Assembly (NCBI GenBank): GCA_934462715.1
Contig: CAKSIJ010000011.1
Span: 39,444 to 103,443 of the forward strand
Length of the DNA stretch: 64,000 nt
Direction of reading: 5' to 3'
Origin: an uncultured Clostridia bacterium
GTDB taxonomy: Bacteria; Bacillota; Clostridia; UBA1381
In this document: positions 44,276 to 54,658 of the stretch, in pieces
Numbering within the stretch: position 1 is the first letter of the stretch
Layout of the letters: each line of letters opens with the position of its first letter
Position numbers and translations under genes: made by a program
The notes under the pieces: model-generated
Seen by the model: the letters and a program-made list of their open reading frames with translations, nothing else
Database searches by the model: none
Told to the model about the DNA's origin: nothing

Positions 44276-45157
44276 ATGCTTGATTATATAGATGACTTTG
44301 TGTGTTTTATGGACACGTCAAAGCATAAATCAAATAATACAATACAATCATACAAAAGAGACGTAACAAAATATATAGACTATCTGACATCTGCCGGAAT
44401 AACCGACATATGCCAGACCACAAAATCAACTGTTCTTACATATCTTCTCAATCTGCAAAACCAGGGAAAGGCTGCGTCCACCGTGTCACGCACGCTTGCT
44501 TCGATAAGGTCTTATTACCTTTTTGTAGAGCAAACCGGAGAAAAAATTACAAACCCGACAAAAAATCTTGAATCACCGCACGTTGAAAAAAAGCTGCCGC
44601 AAATACTTTCCGCCGAGGAGGTTGACAGGCTTTTAAATCAGCCGTCGGTGACAGAACCGAAAGGAATACGGGACAAGGCTATGCTTGAGCTTTTATATGC
44701 CACAGGAATCAGAGTATCAGAGCTGATAACTCTGACCATTAACGATGTGAACACCGCACTCGGCTTTATCCGTTGTTCTTCGTTAAAAAAAGAACGTTTC
44801 ATACCTCTCGGTCACATTGCCGTTAACGCTCTTTCCAACTATTTGGAAAATGCACGTCCTGTGATGGTTTCCGACAGCACGGACATACTGTTTGTAAATT
44901 GCAGCGGCGCCCCAATGTCGCGTCAGGGCTTCTGGAAGCTCATTAAACAGTACGGCGCACAGGCGAACATTCCGGCAGACATCACACCGCACACATTAAG
45001 ACATTCCTTTGCGGCACATCTGCTCGAAAACGGAGCGGATTTAAAATCAATTCAGGAAATGCTCGGTCATTCCGATATATCATCAACACAGGTTTATTCT
45101 CATCTCATCAAGAGCAGAATAAAGGACGTATACCAAAAAGCTCACCCGAGAGCATAG
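44276..45157 (+). CDS. xerD: Tyrosine recombinase XerD
   Basis: A 293-residue Xer recombinase. The N-terminal SAM-like domain spans about residues 1-90; the catalytic set is R in TGIRVSELITL, K in the beta-hairpin, HTLRHSFAAHLLENGAD (H-R-H), GHSDISSTQVYSHL (H and Tyr nucleophile). It resolves chromosome dimers at dif and probably serves the chromosome, unlike the recombinase at 58962. RBS ACGGAGGTTAAGT. rsmA follows 14 bp later. Confidence 0.9.
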   Translation: MLDYIDDFVCFMDTSKHKSNNTIQSYKRDVTKYIDYLTSAGITDICQTTKSTVLTYLLNLQNQGKAASTVSRTLASIRSYYLFVEQTGEKITNPTKNLESPHVEKKLPQILSAEEVDRLLNQPSVTEPKGIRDKAMLELLYATGIRVSELITLTINDVNTALGFIRCSSLKKERFIPLGHIAVNALSNYLENARPVMVSDSTDILFVNCSGAPMSRQGFWKLIKQYGAQANIPADITPHTLRHSFAAHLLENGADLKSIQEMLGHSDISSTQVYSHLIKSRIKDVYQKAHPRA

Positions 45158-45171
45158 AAAGGAAAAAACAC

Positions 45172-46029
45172 ATGGAACTTACATCGGTTAAAAACATAAA
45201 AAGTCTTGCGGCAATGTTCGGCTTTGATTTTTCAAAGGGCTTGGGACAAAATTTTCTTACCAACCCCGATGTACTCGACAGCATAGCGGCTGCCGCCTGC
45301 GGAACCGAAGGAGTTCTTGAAATCGGTCCGGGGTTCGGAGTTCTCACAAAAAAGCTTGCTCAAAGCTTTGAAAAGGTTGTAACGGTTGAGCTTGACAAAT
45401 CTCTTTTACCGGTGCTTGACTATACCCTGTCCGACTTTGATAACGTTAAAATTATCAATGCCGATTTTATGAAGCTTGATTTAAATGATGTATTAAAAAA
45501 CGAATTTGATTTAAAAAAAATCAGCGTTGCGGCAAATCTTCCCTACTACATCACAACGCCGATTATAACCTCATTAATCGAGGGCAGATATTCAATCGAT
45601 AACATTGTGGTTATGGTGCAAAAGGAGGTCGCCGAAAGATTCTGCGCCGATCCCGGCACAAAAGAATACGGAGCAATCAGCGTACTTTGCCGATACTACA
45701 CAGTCCCAGAAATCATATGCACTGTTCCCTCCTGCGATTTTTATCCGAGTCCCAAAGTGGATTCTGCGGTTGTAAGGCTAAAAGTATCTGACAAGCCCAA
45801 CACCTTTACCCATGACGAAAAGCTGTTTTTCAAGGTTGTAAAAGCTTCCTTTGCTCAAAGAAGAAAAACCTTGCACAACTGCTTGTCCAACGGCTTAAAG
45901 CTCGATAAAAAAACAGCCGGAGATGTGCTTGCGCAGGCCGGTATAGAGCCTTCGGTAAGGGGTGAAAAATTAGGCATTGACGAATTTGCCGCCATTGCAA
46001 ACACTTTACACGAAATCGGCATAAAATAA
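45172..46029 (+). CDS. rsmA: 16S rRNA dimethyladenosine transferase (KsgA)
   Basis: A 285-residue RsmA, dimethylating two adjacent adenines near the 3' end of 16S rRNA. Motifs: GQNFLTNPDVLDSIAAAA, the SAM loop VLEIGPGFGVLTKKLA, and the catalytic NLPYYITTPI. Its RBS is AAAGGAAAAAACAC. It is likely co-transcribed with xerD. Confidence 0.96.
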   Translation: MELTSVKNIKSLAAMFGFDFSKGLGQNFLTNPDVLDSIAAAACGTEGVLEIGPGFGVLTKKLAQSFEKVVTVELDKSLLPVLDYTLSDFDNVKIINADFMKLDLNDVLKNEFDLKKISVAANLPYYITTPIITSLIEGRYSIDNIVVMVQKEVAERFCADPGTKEYGAISVLCRYYTVPEIICTVPSCDFYPSPKVDSAVVRLKVSDKPNTFTHDEKLFFKVVKASFAQRRKTLHNCLSNGLKLDKKTAGDVLAQAGIEPSVRGEKLGIDEFAAIANTLHEIGIK

Positions 46030-46062
46030 TAATCAATAAGTCCGAAAGTACAGCGATTCCGG

Positions 46063-47757
46063 CTAAATGCTGTCATTCATTGCTTCAAGCATTTTTTCAT
46101 ATTCTTCAGCCGGAACGGGCTTGCTGAAATAATACCCCTGCATATATCTGCACCCATACGATAAAAGCATATCAGCCTGTTTTTTTGTTTCCACCCCCTC
46201 CGCAACAAGAGGAATATTCAGCTCCGAAGCCATTTTAATAACGGAGGATAATATAATTTTGCTTTTCTTATTATCCTGACTGTCCGATACAAATTTCATG
46301 TCAAGCTTTAGTATATCGATATCTATATCCTTAAGTGTGTTAAGCGAGGAGTACCCCACTCCAAAATCGTCCATTTCTATAATAAAGCCGCACTTTCTCA
46401 GCTTGTTTACGTTTACGGCAAGCTTTTCGGGATTCACCATATAAGCACTTTCCGTAATTTCAATTCTTAACTGTGACATGCTGATTCCCGATTTCTTTAC
46501 AATACTTTCAAGCTTTTCGCAAACATCTGTGCAATAAATATCCTTTCTTGAAAGGTTTACAGAAGCTCTTACCGTGATATTCGGCATTTTTTCCGACCAT
46601 TTTTTTATATATTCGCACGTTTTGGTAATTACATATATGTCGAGCAGATTAATATGCTCGCTTCGTTCCAGAATCGGTATAAATCTGTCCGGAGCAAGCA
46701 GACCTTTTTTGGGGTGTCTCCATCGGACAAGTGCTTCCGCACACAAAATCTTATTGGTTGTATAATCCACCTGCGGCTGAAACCATACTTCAAACTCTTC
46801 ATTATTCAAAGCCTTTTCAACATCATTTAAAAGCTCCTGATATTCGATTTCCAATCCCATCATACCGCTCTCGTAATACTGAATATGCCTTGTGAAATTA
46901 CCCTTTACCGACTGAAGCGCAAGCAGTGCCTTATAGCTCATCATATACGAATCACAGTCAGGCTCGCACAAATCGTAAACGCCGATGTGTATTGATATGG
47001 GAAGCTTTAGATTATAGTTGCTGAAGCACTCCTTAAAGGTGTTGTAACATTCATGAGCAGACATGAAATCCTCCGAGCAGAACCGCGCAAAATGATCGCC
47101 GTTCAAATGAGCCGAAAAGCTGTTTTCCGAATCATACCTTTTCATGTACTTTCCCATATCATATAAAAGCTCGTTGCCAAGCTCATAGCCGTAAACGCCG
47201 TTGATATCCTTAAATCTGTCAATATCATACCTCTGCATACGGTACTTTTTCCCGGGATTTTCTTCTATCCATTTACGCACTCTCTTATGAAAACCGGTAG
47301 AATTGTAAAGTCCCGTAAGTGAATCCTTTTCATCTGTATACGATACCGGTATATCCTCTAACGTCATAACAATTATACGTTTTGCATCGTCAAGGTATGT
47401 ATATTCTATTTTCCTATCCGCGCATAAAAGATTACCGTTTGTATTCTTTCCGAATTTTAATGTATATATATCGTTTTTACACAGTTCTTCTTTCACGGTA
47501 TCAAGCCCTGTTTTTCCGGAAAGCTCCGCATATTGCAAAGCAAACCTTTCCGCAATATCATGATAGTTTTTGCGGCAAAGCGTAACGCCGTGCAAAACGC
47601 TTTCCGGCAAGCACGGCAGTGAAATTTTATTTGTTTCGGCTATACTCCCCGTTTCGGCTTCAATCAGCACTATTCCGTCAAAACATTTGGAAATCAATTT
47701 TTCCGCAAGCCTTTTTACCTCAAAAGAATCAAGCTTTTTGCAGTCATTTCCATGCAT
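46063..47757 (-). CDS. GGDEF-EAL protein, probable c-di-GMP phosphodiesterase
   Basis: A 564-residue cytosolic protein: an N-terminal sensory region (about 1-145), a GGDEF domain (146-300) whose signature is degenerate (LNGDHFARF instead of GGDEF), and an EAL domain (about 310-560). The EAL part keeps its catalytic residues: AEALVRWRHP, EITESAYM, MDDFGVGYSSL, KLDMKF, VAEGVETKKQ and QGYYFSKP. So it should degrade c-di-GMP, with the GGDEF domain acting as a GTP sensor at most. It follows the diguanylate cyclase gene on the same strand. Confidence 0.9.
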   Translation of the reverse strand: MHGNDCKKLDSFEVKRLAEKLISKCFDGIVLIEAETGSIAETNKISLPCLPESVLHGVTLCRKNYHDIAERFALQYAELSGKTGLDTVKEELCKNDIYTLKFGKNTNGNLLCADRKIEYTYLDDAKRIIVMTLEDIPVSYTDEKDSLTGLYNSTGFHKRVRKWIEENPGKKYRMQRYDIDRFKDINGVYGYELGNELLYDMGKYMKRYDSENSFSAHLNGDHFARFCSEDFMSAHECYNTFKECFSNYNLKLPISIHIGVYDLCEPDCDSYMMSYKALLALQSVKGNFTRHIQYYESGMMGLEIEYQELLNDVEKALNNEEFEVWFQPQVDYTTNKILCAEALVRWRHPKKGLLAPDRFIPILERSEHINLLDIYVITKTCEYIKKWSEKMPNITVRASVNLSRKDIYCTDVCEKLESIVKKSGISMSQLRIEITESAYMVNPEKLAVNVNKLRKCGFIIEMDDFGVGYSSLNTLKDIDIDILKLDMKFVSDSQDNKKSKIILSSVIKMASELNIPLVAEGVETKKQADMLLSYGCRYMQGYYFSKPVPAEEYEKMLEAMNDSI

Positions 47758-47930
47758 ATTTCATTACTCCTTACAACCGGGCTGCTGCTCTGCAATTCAA
47801 GTCCGATAAAAATCCGCACAATATTGTTTTCTTCATTTTCCGCTTTGCCGACGCTCTGCACTTCCCCTCAACGGAAAACGAACGTCCGCAGGCATTATAC
47901 GTTATACATTCCGCACCGATACCGCCCAAA

Positions 47931-49076
47931 TCAACTTTTTAGTTTTTTATTCATTTTATTATTATACATATTTTCGTCAGCATTTGAAATAACCTCCAGC
48001 ACACTTTCCGCTTCGGGTGTATACTCCGCACAGCCTATGCTTACGGACAGCGTATATGCCAGACGCTGTTTATTATTCTTATCTTCCACATAATTATATA
48101 TCTGCTTTTTCAAATCGGTTATATCTTCATCACTTTTTAAAACCTGCACAACCGCAAATTCATCTCCGCCGTAGCGTGCGCAGAATCCTTTTGTATCAAG
48201 GCATATTTCTTTCAGTGCTTCGGCAACGATTCTCAGTGCCTTATCTCCCTCATTGTGACCGTAGGTATCGTTTATCATTTTAAACGAATCTATATCAATA
48301 AACAGGAAATAAAGCTTTTCGTCCTTTTTCAGAGAAGCGTGCTGCTCCTCAAGATGATTAAGAATCACCCTGCGGTTGCTGATTCCCGTTACAGAATCGA
48401 TTGAAATCATCAGCTGCAAGGAATTTATATATGCAAGCAAAAACGAAATCATAACTCCGACGGTAATAATCGGCACCGTCTGAAATATTATCTGCAAAAT
48501 TCCGCACAGAAGCGGAGGAACCGCAAAAGTCGCAACGCTCAAAAGCTCATCACGGCGGACAAAATTTTTATTTTTCGCAGCTGCCGCAAAATTTTTCAGC
48601 GACGCAAACACTATATATCCGTATGACAGAATTTGCTGCAAATAGAACAATCTTCCTCTGTGATATGTTTTATTTTCATCAAAATAAAATAGACAGCCGT
48701 TAAAAATTGAAAGTACCAACAGTGAAATCAGCATTATAATAGGCAGAAAGCTTAAAAACAATGCCTTATTATTATTGAAAATATTCCCTTTTGAAGTTGC
48801 CTCGGAATACAAAAACCAAAAATACGAAGAAAGTCCGAAAGACACAAAATGCATAAAATTAATTGCCATAACAATACCGATCGGCACCGATATGCCGTTT
48901 GTCATGCATAAATTCCATGCAAAATCAAAGCAATTTGCGCCTATCGCAAACCACACGGAGGCGGAAAACAGCTTATTTTTAAAGCTATTCTCCCTTCCCG
49001 ACTGTTTTTTTAATACTATTATCAGCAATATAGCTATATTAATCAAATTAACTTCCGAATAAAGTATCTTAGCCAA
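47931..49076 (-). CDS. Membrane diguanylate cyclase (GGDEF)
   Basis: A 381-residue protein with about six to eight N-terminal membrane segments (for example NLINIAILLIIVLKK and FLPIIMLISLLVLSIFNG) and a C-terminal GGDEF domain with an intact active site ARYGGDEFAVVQ. The inhibitory RxxD site that usually lies five residues before it is absent (DTKG), so product inhibition is unlikely. I start at TTG 49076, which follows AAAGGAG at nine bases; the frame runs to 49217, where an ATG at 49115 is another option. Confidence 0.85.
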   Translation of the reverse strand: MAKILYSEVNLINIAILLIIVLKKQSGRENSFKNKLFSASVWFAIGANCFDFAWNLCMTNGISVPIGIVMAINFMHFVSFGLSSYFWFLYSEATSKGNIFNNNKALFLSFLPIIMLISLLVLSIFNGCLFYFDENKTYHRGRLFYLQQILSYGYIVFASLKNFAAAAKNKNFVRRDELLSVATFAVPPLLCGILQIIFQTVPIITVGVMISFLLAYINSLQLMISIDSVTGISNRRVILNHLEEQHASLKKDEKLYFLFIDIDSFKMINDTYGHNEGDKALRIVAEALKEICLDTKGFCARYGGDEFAVVQVLKSDEDITDLKKQIYNYVEDKNNKQRLAYTLSVSIGCAEYTPEAESVLEVISNADENMYNNKMNKKLKS

Positions 49077-49250
49077 TTTACCTTTCTCCTTTAACACATT
49101 GTAACAGATAATCATAAAACGACCTTTTTCCCCAAAAAGTGGAAAAACCCATAATAGTACTTTACCACATACAAAGTTTAACGTCAATATTAATTTTTTA
49201 TTTTCATTAAAATGCACAACAAAAAAATCTTCATTTTCTGCATTTACAAT

Positions 49251-50588
49251 TTAGTTTTTAATTATTTCCGCCGTATTTTCGGGCTGAGCATACCTCTTTT
49301 TCTTTCTCCCGACAGACAGCAGACGAACTGAAAACATCTCGTCGGAGCAATTGATGACTATATCCGTATTATTGTCCCTGCTCACAACCTTATTGACATA
49401 ATAAAGACCCAGACCGCTCTGATTCTTTGTGGAATAGCCTTTTTGCAAGATTTTATCAAGACGCGGTTTTTCTCCGAAGCTGTTTTCTATCAGTATGCTG
49501 TCGTTTTGCTCATTATGTATAAGTTCAAGATGCATTATGCTTTTTTTCGACAATGACGCAGCTTCTATGGCATTATCGAGCAATGCGCCCAGAACGTTTA
49601 ACATTTTCATGCTTTCAAAGCTCTCAAAGCTTTGACCCGATATATTTATACTCGTTTCAACTCCGTTTTTCCTTGCTTCAAAAATTTTCAGCATAATCAG
49701 ATTTCTAAGACCCGCGTCGCAGATACTCATAGCGTTTTTCAGCTGTCTGCTTCCGTATATATCGTCCGCGTCGCTTTTCAGCTCCGAAATCCGTTTTTCA
49801 AGCATTTCATAATCCTTGCTTCTGCAATATCCCTCAAGGACTATAAGCGTACTCCTGTAGTTGTGACGGAATACCCTTGTACTGTCATACATTTCCTCTA
49901 AAATCCGCTGCTGTTCGGTTATTATCTTCTTTTCGTGTTCCTCCTTTAAGCTTCTGATAAACCCGGACGCTGCAATTATCACATTCATATATGTAACACC
50001 GAGCGTGGTTAAAAACAAACCGATAATACTGTCCGTCAGAACTCTGCGCCCGATCAGCGCAAGCTCATAATTGACCTGCAAATAGGTTGCTCCGAGAATT
50101 GACAGCATCGTCAGTACCATAAGCACTCTTGTACTGCGTTTTTCCTTGATATTTTCAAAAAGTACACTCACCGCATTTTTAACGGGCAGCGCAACCAATG
50201 TTATTGCAGCCATTATCACGGAGGTAACAAGCAATTTTACTTCCTCAGAATATTGAAAAATATAAAACCCCAAAACGGAAAGAGAATCGGTTGCAGCTAT
50301 TACAGCAAGTATCGTTATGTACGGGAACAAAGTTTTTATAAGTTTTCCCGTTATTTTATATATAAGCGCAAAAAGGCACGCAAAAATTATAATGGCTCTC
50401 GCCACTTCATTTTTATCATAGTTTATCAGCAGCAAAAGCCATGTAATAAGGGTCATGCAAACGCAAAAAAATATTCCTGTTTTCTTTTTTATATTTTCCG
50501 CACAAATCACCTTTAAGACAAAAAACGAACACAGCGCCGTTGCCGCCGACACTATAAAGGTTGACACCGCATAAAACAAGCTACTCAT
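49251..50588 (-). CDS. GHKL sensor histidine kinase (AgrC-like)
   Basis: A 445-residue kinase: six to seven membrane helices (about 1-220), a dimerisation helix with the phospho-acceptor in TRVFRHNYRSTL, and a GHKL ATPase domain with NVLGALLDNAIEAA (N box) and QSGLGLYYVNKVV (G box). This is the AgrC/HPK10-type layout. The start at 50588 follows AAAGGGGAATTCC; the ORF overlaps the response regulator gene by eight bases. No AgrB or peptide pheromone gene lies nearby. Confidence 0.88.
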   Translation of the reverse strand: MSSLFYAVSTFIVSAATALCSFFVLKVICAENIKKKTGIFFCVCMTLITWLLLLINYDKNEVARAIIIFACLFALIYKITGKLIKTLFPYITILAVIAATDSLSVLGFYIFQYSEEVKLLVTSVIMAAITLVALPVKNAVSVLFENIKEKRSTRVLMVLTMLSILGATYLQVNYELALIGRRVLTDSIIGLFLTTLGVTYMNVIIAASGFIRSLKEEHEKKIITEQQRILEEMYDSTRVFRHNYRSTLIVLEGYCRSKDYEMLEKRISELKSDADDIYGSRQLKNAMSICDAGLRNLIMLKIFEARKNGVETSINISGQSFESFESMKMLNVLGALLDNAIEAASLSKKSIMHLELIHNEQNDSILIENSFGEKPRLDKILQKGYSTKNQSGLGLYYVNKVVSRDNNTDIVINCSDEMFSVRLLSVGRKKKRYAQPENTAEIIKN

Positions 50589-51303
50589 TCGGAATTCCCC
50601 TTTCCAACATAAGCTGTCTGATTTTCCTGCTTCTTTCCCTTGAATAATATATCTCGGCACCGTCTATATTAATTTGCCTTTTTGCAGGATTCCATGAGCT
50701 TATTTTATTTACATTCACACAGGTTCCCTTATCTGCAATAACAAAGCCCTCTCCCAGCCTTTCAGCAAGAGAAGAAAAAGCTTCCCTTATCATATACCGC
50801 TGCCGCTGAGTAACAATAACCGTTTTTCTCATTTCTCTTGATATATAAAGAATTTCATTCAGTAAAATATGTATTCTGTCGCGTCCGATTTTAATATCGA
50901 CACTTTCGGCGTCATTCATACTGAAAACCGAACTGAGAAGTATATGAAGCTTTTCTTTTTCCGTTTCGTCCAGCGGCTTTATGAGAAACTCTGACGGACG
51001 GATCAGACCGGTCATCGCTTCTCTGATTTTTTCATAATGAGATGTCACAAAAATAATGTGCGCAAGCGAATTTTTCTTTCTGATTTCATGCGCAAGCACT
51101 ATTCCGGCATTTTCATCGCCGCCGTCAGCTATATCCAGAAAGAAAACGTCGTCATCGCAAATTATTTCGGCACAAAGCTCCTTTGTACTGCCGAAAGTCA
51201 AAAGCTCGGTAATTTCTTTTTTATTATCCTCCGCCCATTTTTCTATTTCATTCTGCAAACCGTTTAAAAAAAACAGCTCATCGTCAAATATAAATATTCT
51301 CAT
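50581..51303 (-). CDS. LytTR-family response regulator (AgrA-like)
   Basis: A 240-residue regulator with a receiver domain (MRIFIFDDELFFLNG; phospho-aspartate in VFFLDIADGGDENAG; VTSHYEKIREA; FLIKPLDE) and a C-terminal LytTR DNA-binding domain (ILLNEILYISREMRKTVIVT, FVIADKGTCVNVNKI). The start at 51303 follows AAGGTTGGTAGCGGAT. Upstream gene of the kinase and probably the c-di-GMP genes, so they may form one signalling operon. Confidence 0.88.
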   Translation of the reverse strand: MRIFIFDDELFFLNGLQNEIEKWAEDNKKEITELLTFGSTKELCAEIICDDDVFFLDIADGGDENAGIVLAHEIRKKNSLAHIIFVTSHYEKIREAMTGLIRPSEFLIKPLDETEKEKLHILLSSVFSMNDAESVDIKIGRDRIHILLNEILYISREMRKTVIVTQRQRYMIREAFSSLAERLGEGFVIADKGTCVNVNKISSWNPAKRQINIDGAEIYYSRERSRKIRQLMLERGIPNE

Positions 51304-51535
51304 ATCCGCTACCAACCTTGCTGCATTATATTTACACCTTCCGTCAGCCCTTGTACCGTAACAATCCCCGTCAACCGATACTTTATCTTAAAGTATGATA
51401 CAATATATAACATTCTACAATATCAATATACATTTTATAACAAATATTTCCATAAGTAAACAGTTTTCTTTAATAATACATCAATTTTATTTATAATTAC
51501 CATAAATCAGCTCAAAAATTATTTATTTAAACTAA

Positions 51536-51575
51536 AAACCGCCCTTTTGCACAAACAATTACAAAAGGGCGGTTT
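51536..51575 (-). terminator. Intrinsic terminator after hcp
   Basis: AAACCGCCCTTTTG (51536-51549) and CAAAAGGGCGGTTT (51562-51575), long perfect stem. The 273-bp gap before the response regulator otherwise shows no gene. Confidence 0.85.
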
Positions 51576-51576
51576 A

Positions 51577-53136
51577 TTAACCTCTGTTTAATATTGCGTC
51601 AAGATCCTGCTCCGGCGCTGTTACCGGCTGAAGTCCGAATGTGTCATTCAAGGCTTTTGATACCGTTTCCGACATAAATGCCGGGAAGGTCGGGCCGAGA
51701 TAGATGTTTTTAACCCCAAGCGCAAGCAGGCTCAGCAAAATACAGACCGCTTTCTGCTCGTACCATGTCAGCACCAATGTCAGCGGCAAATCGTTGATTC
51801 CGCAGCCGAACGCTTCCGCAAGAGCCGACGCAACCTTTACGGCACTATATGCGTCATTGCACTGTCCCATATCAATAATTCTCGGCAAGCCATCAATTTC
51901 TCCCAAATCAATATCGTTAAATCTGAACTTTCCGCACGCAAGAGTTAAAACAAGCGAATCCATAGGCGTTTTTTTAACAAATTCGGTGTAGTAGTTTCTG
52001 CCGGGATGCGCTCCGTCACAGCCGCCTACAAGGAATATATGCTTGATTTTTCCCTCTTTTATAAGTCCGATAATCTTTTCTGCATTTTGCAGTACGGCAT
52101 TATGCGCAAAGCCGGTTGTCATCATATGACCTCCGTTCAATCCGCCCATGCTCTTATCGTTTTCATAACCGCCAAGCTCCTTTGCCTGTCTGATTACCTC
52201 CGAAAAATCCTTATGACCGTTTTCGTCCTCAGGTATGTGCTTCAGTCCCTCATAGCCGACCACGGAAGTAGTATAAACCCTGTCGGCATAGCTTTTTCTC
52301 GGCGGCATGATACAGTTTGTAGTAAATATTACCGGTGCCGGTATATCCTCAAATTCTTTCTGCTGGTTGTACCATGCCGTTCCGAAATTGCCGGCAAGGT
52401 TTTTATATTCTCTCAGCTTCGGGTAGCCGTGCGTCGGAAGCATTTCACTGTGAGTGTATACGTTAACCCCGGTATCCTTTGTCTGCTCCAGAAGCTGATG
52501 TATATCTTCAAGGTCATGCCCAGATACAACTATAAAAGGTCCTTTTTTAATATCCTTGTTCACCTTGACCGGTGACGGATTTCCGAAGCTTTCGGTATTA
52601 GCCTTATCCAAAAGCTCCATACACTTAAAATTCACCTTTCCGAAGCCGATAATAATTTTAAGCCAATCGTCAACGGTATGCTCCCTGTTTATTTCACGGA
52701 GTCCCTTGTAGAACCATTCGGTCACTTCATCGTCATAATACCCCAATCTCATGCAGTGATGTGCATATGCAGCCATACCTTTCATTCCGAAAAGCAAGGT
52801 TGACCTTAGCGACACAATATCGGTATCGCCCTTAAACAAGTCCACAACCTCAACGTCACCGCCGCCGAGCCTTTTTCTTTCTTCAATAACACGCTCGGTA
52901 AATTCTTCGATCGCTTCATTGTCAAAATTCACATTTGTGAGCGTTACAAACAAGCCGTCCGGTATCAGTCTGTCGGCAAGCTCGCTTCTTTTTTCGGTTT
53001 CAGCCAAGCGTATAAGCTCAACTATCAGCTTGTCCTGAAGTGCCGCCGTTTTGGGCTGTTTTCCGCACACTCCCACCTTTACGCAGCCCTTGTTGCCTGC
53101 AGTCTGCTGACATTGAAAACAAAACATATCCGCCAT
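51577..53136 (-). CDS. hcp: Hydroxylamine reductase / hybrid-cluster protein
   Basis: A 519-residue Hcp. The N-terminal cluster ligands are MFCFQCQQTAG then KGCVKVGVCG. The hybrid-cluster region includes VSGHDLEDIHQLLEQT, FLVGGCDGAHPGRNYY and LACGKFRFN. Hcp reduces hydroxylamine and nitric oxide in anaerobes. The start at 53136 follows AAAGGAGAAAAAAT; the frame continues to 53250 without support. Separate from the CstA gene by 115 bp. Confidence 0.95.
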   Translation of the reverse strand: MADMFCFQCQQTAGNKGCVKVGVCGKQPKTAALQDKLIVELIRLAETEKRSELADRLIPDGLFVTLTNVNFDNEAIEEFTERVIEERKRLGGGDVEVVDLFKGDTDIVSLRSTLLFGMKGMAAYAHHCMRLGYYDDEVTEWFYKGLREINREHTVDDWLKIIIGFGKVNFKCMELLDKANTESFGNPSPVKVNKDIKKGPFIVVSGHDLEDIHQLLEQTKDTGVNVYTHSEMLPTHGYPKLREYKNLAGNFGTAWYNQQKEFEDIPAPVIFTTNCIMPPRKSYADRVYTTSVVGYEGLKHIPEDENGHKDFSEVIRQAKELGGYENDKSMGGLNGGHMMTTGFAHNAVLQNAEKIIGLIKEGKIKHIFLVGGCDGAHPGRNYYTEFVKKTPMDSLVLTLACGKFRFNDIDLGEIDGLPRIIDMGQCNDAYSAVKVASALAEAFGCGINDLPLTLVLTWYEQKAVCILLSLLALGVKNIYLGPTFPAFMSETVSKALNDTFGLQPVTAPEQDLDAILNRG

Positions 53137-53251
53137 ATTTTTTCTCCTTTCGATTTTTGTTTTGCTCAAAAAAAACAAAACACCGTTGTATTTATAATTG
53201 CCGTCAATATATTTTTTCCCGAAATTTGTTTTTAATACCAAATCATTCAAA

Positions 53252-54658
53252 TTATCTTGCTGATTTTATTTTGTAATAGCAGCAATACACAAAAGCCGCG
53301 GCGGCAGCTGCCGCTCCTACCGGATATGCCAAAGCGGCACTCACTCCGAAGCCCTCCTGCGCCATTAAAATATACGTCACGCTGACCGCCGTCATGAAAG
53401 CCGCCGGGATAGCCGAAACCAAATAGCTGTATCTTTTTCCGTTCTTTATCAGATATGCCGAAGCACACCAAAGCGCAATCATCGCAAGAGTCTGGTTGCT
53501 CCATGAAAAATATCTCCACAGGACATTAAAATCCATTTGAGTGAGCAATGCTCCGATTCCGAGCAGCGGAATTGTAAGAATCAGTCTGTTTATGATTTTA
53601 TCCTGTTTAAGACCCGTCCATTCGGCAAGTATGATTCTTGCTCCACGAAATGCGGTATCTCCCGACGTGACGGGACACGCAACGACACCTATAATCGCAA
53701 GCACACCGCCGGCTTTTCCCAAAAGTCCCTTTGATATATTATAAACAACCCCCGACTGACCGAACGCTTCAAGCGCATTATATAACGAATCGCTGCTTCC
53801 GTAATATGCCGAGCCTGCAGCCGCCCATATCAGTGCAATCACTCCCTCTGTAATCATTGCTCCGTAGAATATGCTTTTTCCCTGTTTTTCACTTGTTATG
53901 CATTTAGAAACAAGCGGCGACTGCGTTGCGTGGAATCCCGATATTGCTCCGCACGCAACAGTCACGAACATATACGGCCATACGGGCAGATTTTTGGGGT
54001 GGAGATTCTGAATCGTAACATTCGGTATGCCGTACCCTCCGAAAAATATACCTCCTATAATACCTGCCGCCATAACTATCAGCGTTATCCCGAAAATCGG
54101 GTACATTTTTCCTATTATTTTATCAATAGGCATCAAAGTTGCGAGAATATAATATGCCAGTATAACCACAGTCCAGAATTTAGTATTGAGAAATTCCGGC
54201 GTCAGCTCTGCTAAAAGTGCGGCAGGACTTGTTACAAATACCGTACCGACAAGAATAAGCAGCACTACCGAAAAAACACGCATTACATATTTTGCCCCCC
54301 GTCCGAGATAAATTCCAGACAGCTCTGCGATTGACGCACCGTTGTTCCTTTCGGAAATCATTCCCGTCATATAGTCGTGAACCGCTCCGCCGAGAATCGA
54401 ACCGAAAACTATCCACAAAAATACGACAGGTCCGAAAGCCGCACCCATAAGCGCACCGAATATAGGCCCTGTCCCGGCTATGTTCAAAAGCTGTACCAAA
54501 AACAGCTTCCACCCTTTCATTGCCACAAAATCCACTCCGTCATTCACGGAAAATGCCGGCGTCTGCCTGTCATCGGGTTCAAATATTTTTTCCGTAAATG
54601 AACCGTATAGTACATATCCCAAACCCAGCAACACAAGCGCCGCTATAAAAGATACCAT
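53252..54658 (-). CDS. CstA-family carbon-starvation (peptide/pyruvate) transporter
   Basis: A 468-residue membrane protein with 12 or more helices. CstA marks: AALVLLGLGYVLYG, VDFVAMKGWKLFLVQLLNIA, GPIFGALMGAAFGPVVFLWI and GGAVHDYMTGMISERN. E. coli CstA is about 700 residues, so this is the short Firmicute form. Members move pyruvate or small peptides during starvation; the substrate here is open. RBS GAAAGGTGATG. It is the upstream neighbour of hcp on the same strand. Confidence 0.9.
   Translation of the reverse strand: MVSFIAALVLLGLGYVLYGSFTEKIFEPDDRQTPAFSVNDGVDFVAMKGWKLFLVQLLNIAGTGPIFGALMGAAFGPVVFLWIVFGSILGGAVHDYMTGMISERNNGASIAELSGIYLGRGAKYVMRVFSVVLLILVGTVFVTSPAALLAELTPEFLNTKFWTVVILAYYILATLMPIDKIIGKMYPIFGITLIVMAAGIIGGIFFGGYGIPNVTIQNLHPKNLPVWPYMFVTVACGAISGFHATQSPLVSKCITSEKQGKSIFYGAMITEGVIALIWAAAGSAYYGSSDSLYNALEAFGQSGVVYNISKGLLGKAGGVLAIIGVVACPVTSGDTAFRGARIILAEWTGLKQDKIINRLILTIPLLGIGALLTQMDFNVLWRYFSWSNQTLAMIALWCASAYLIKNGKRYSYLVSAIPAAFMTAVSVTYILMAQEGFGVSAALAYPVGAAAAAAAFVYCCYYKIKSAR

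Noticed and set aside
50581..51303. An Agr quorum-sensing locus
   Set aside because: The kinase and regulator are Agr-like, but no AgrB or AgrD gene lies next to them.
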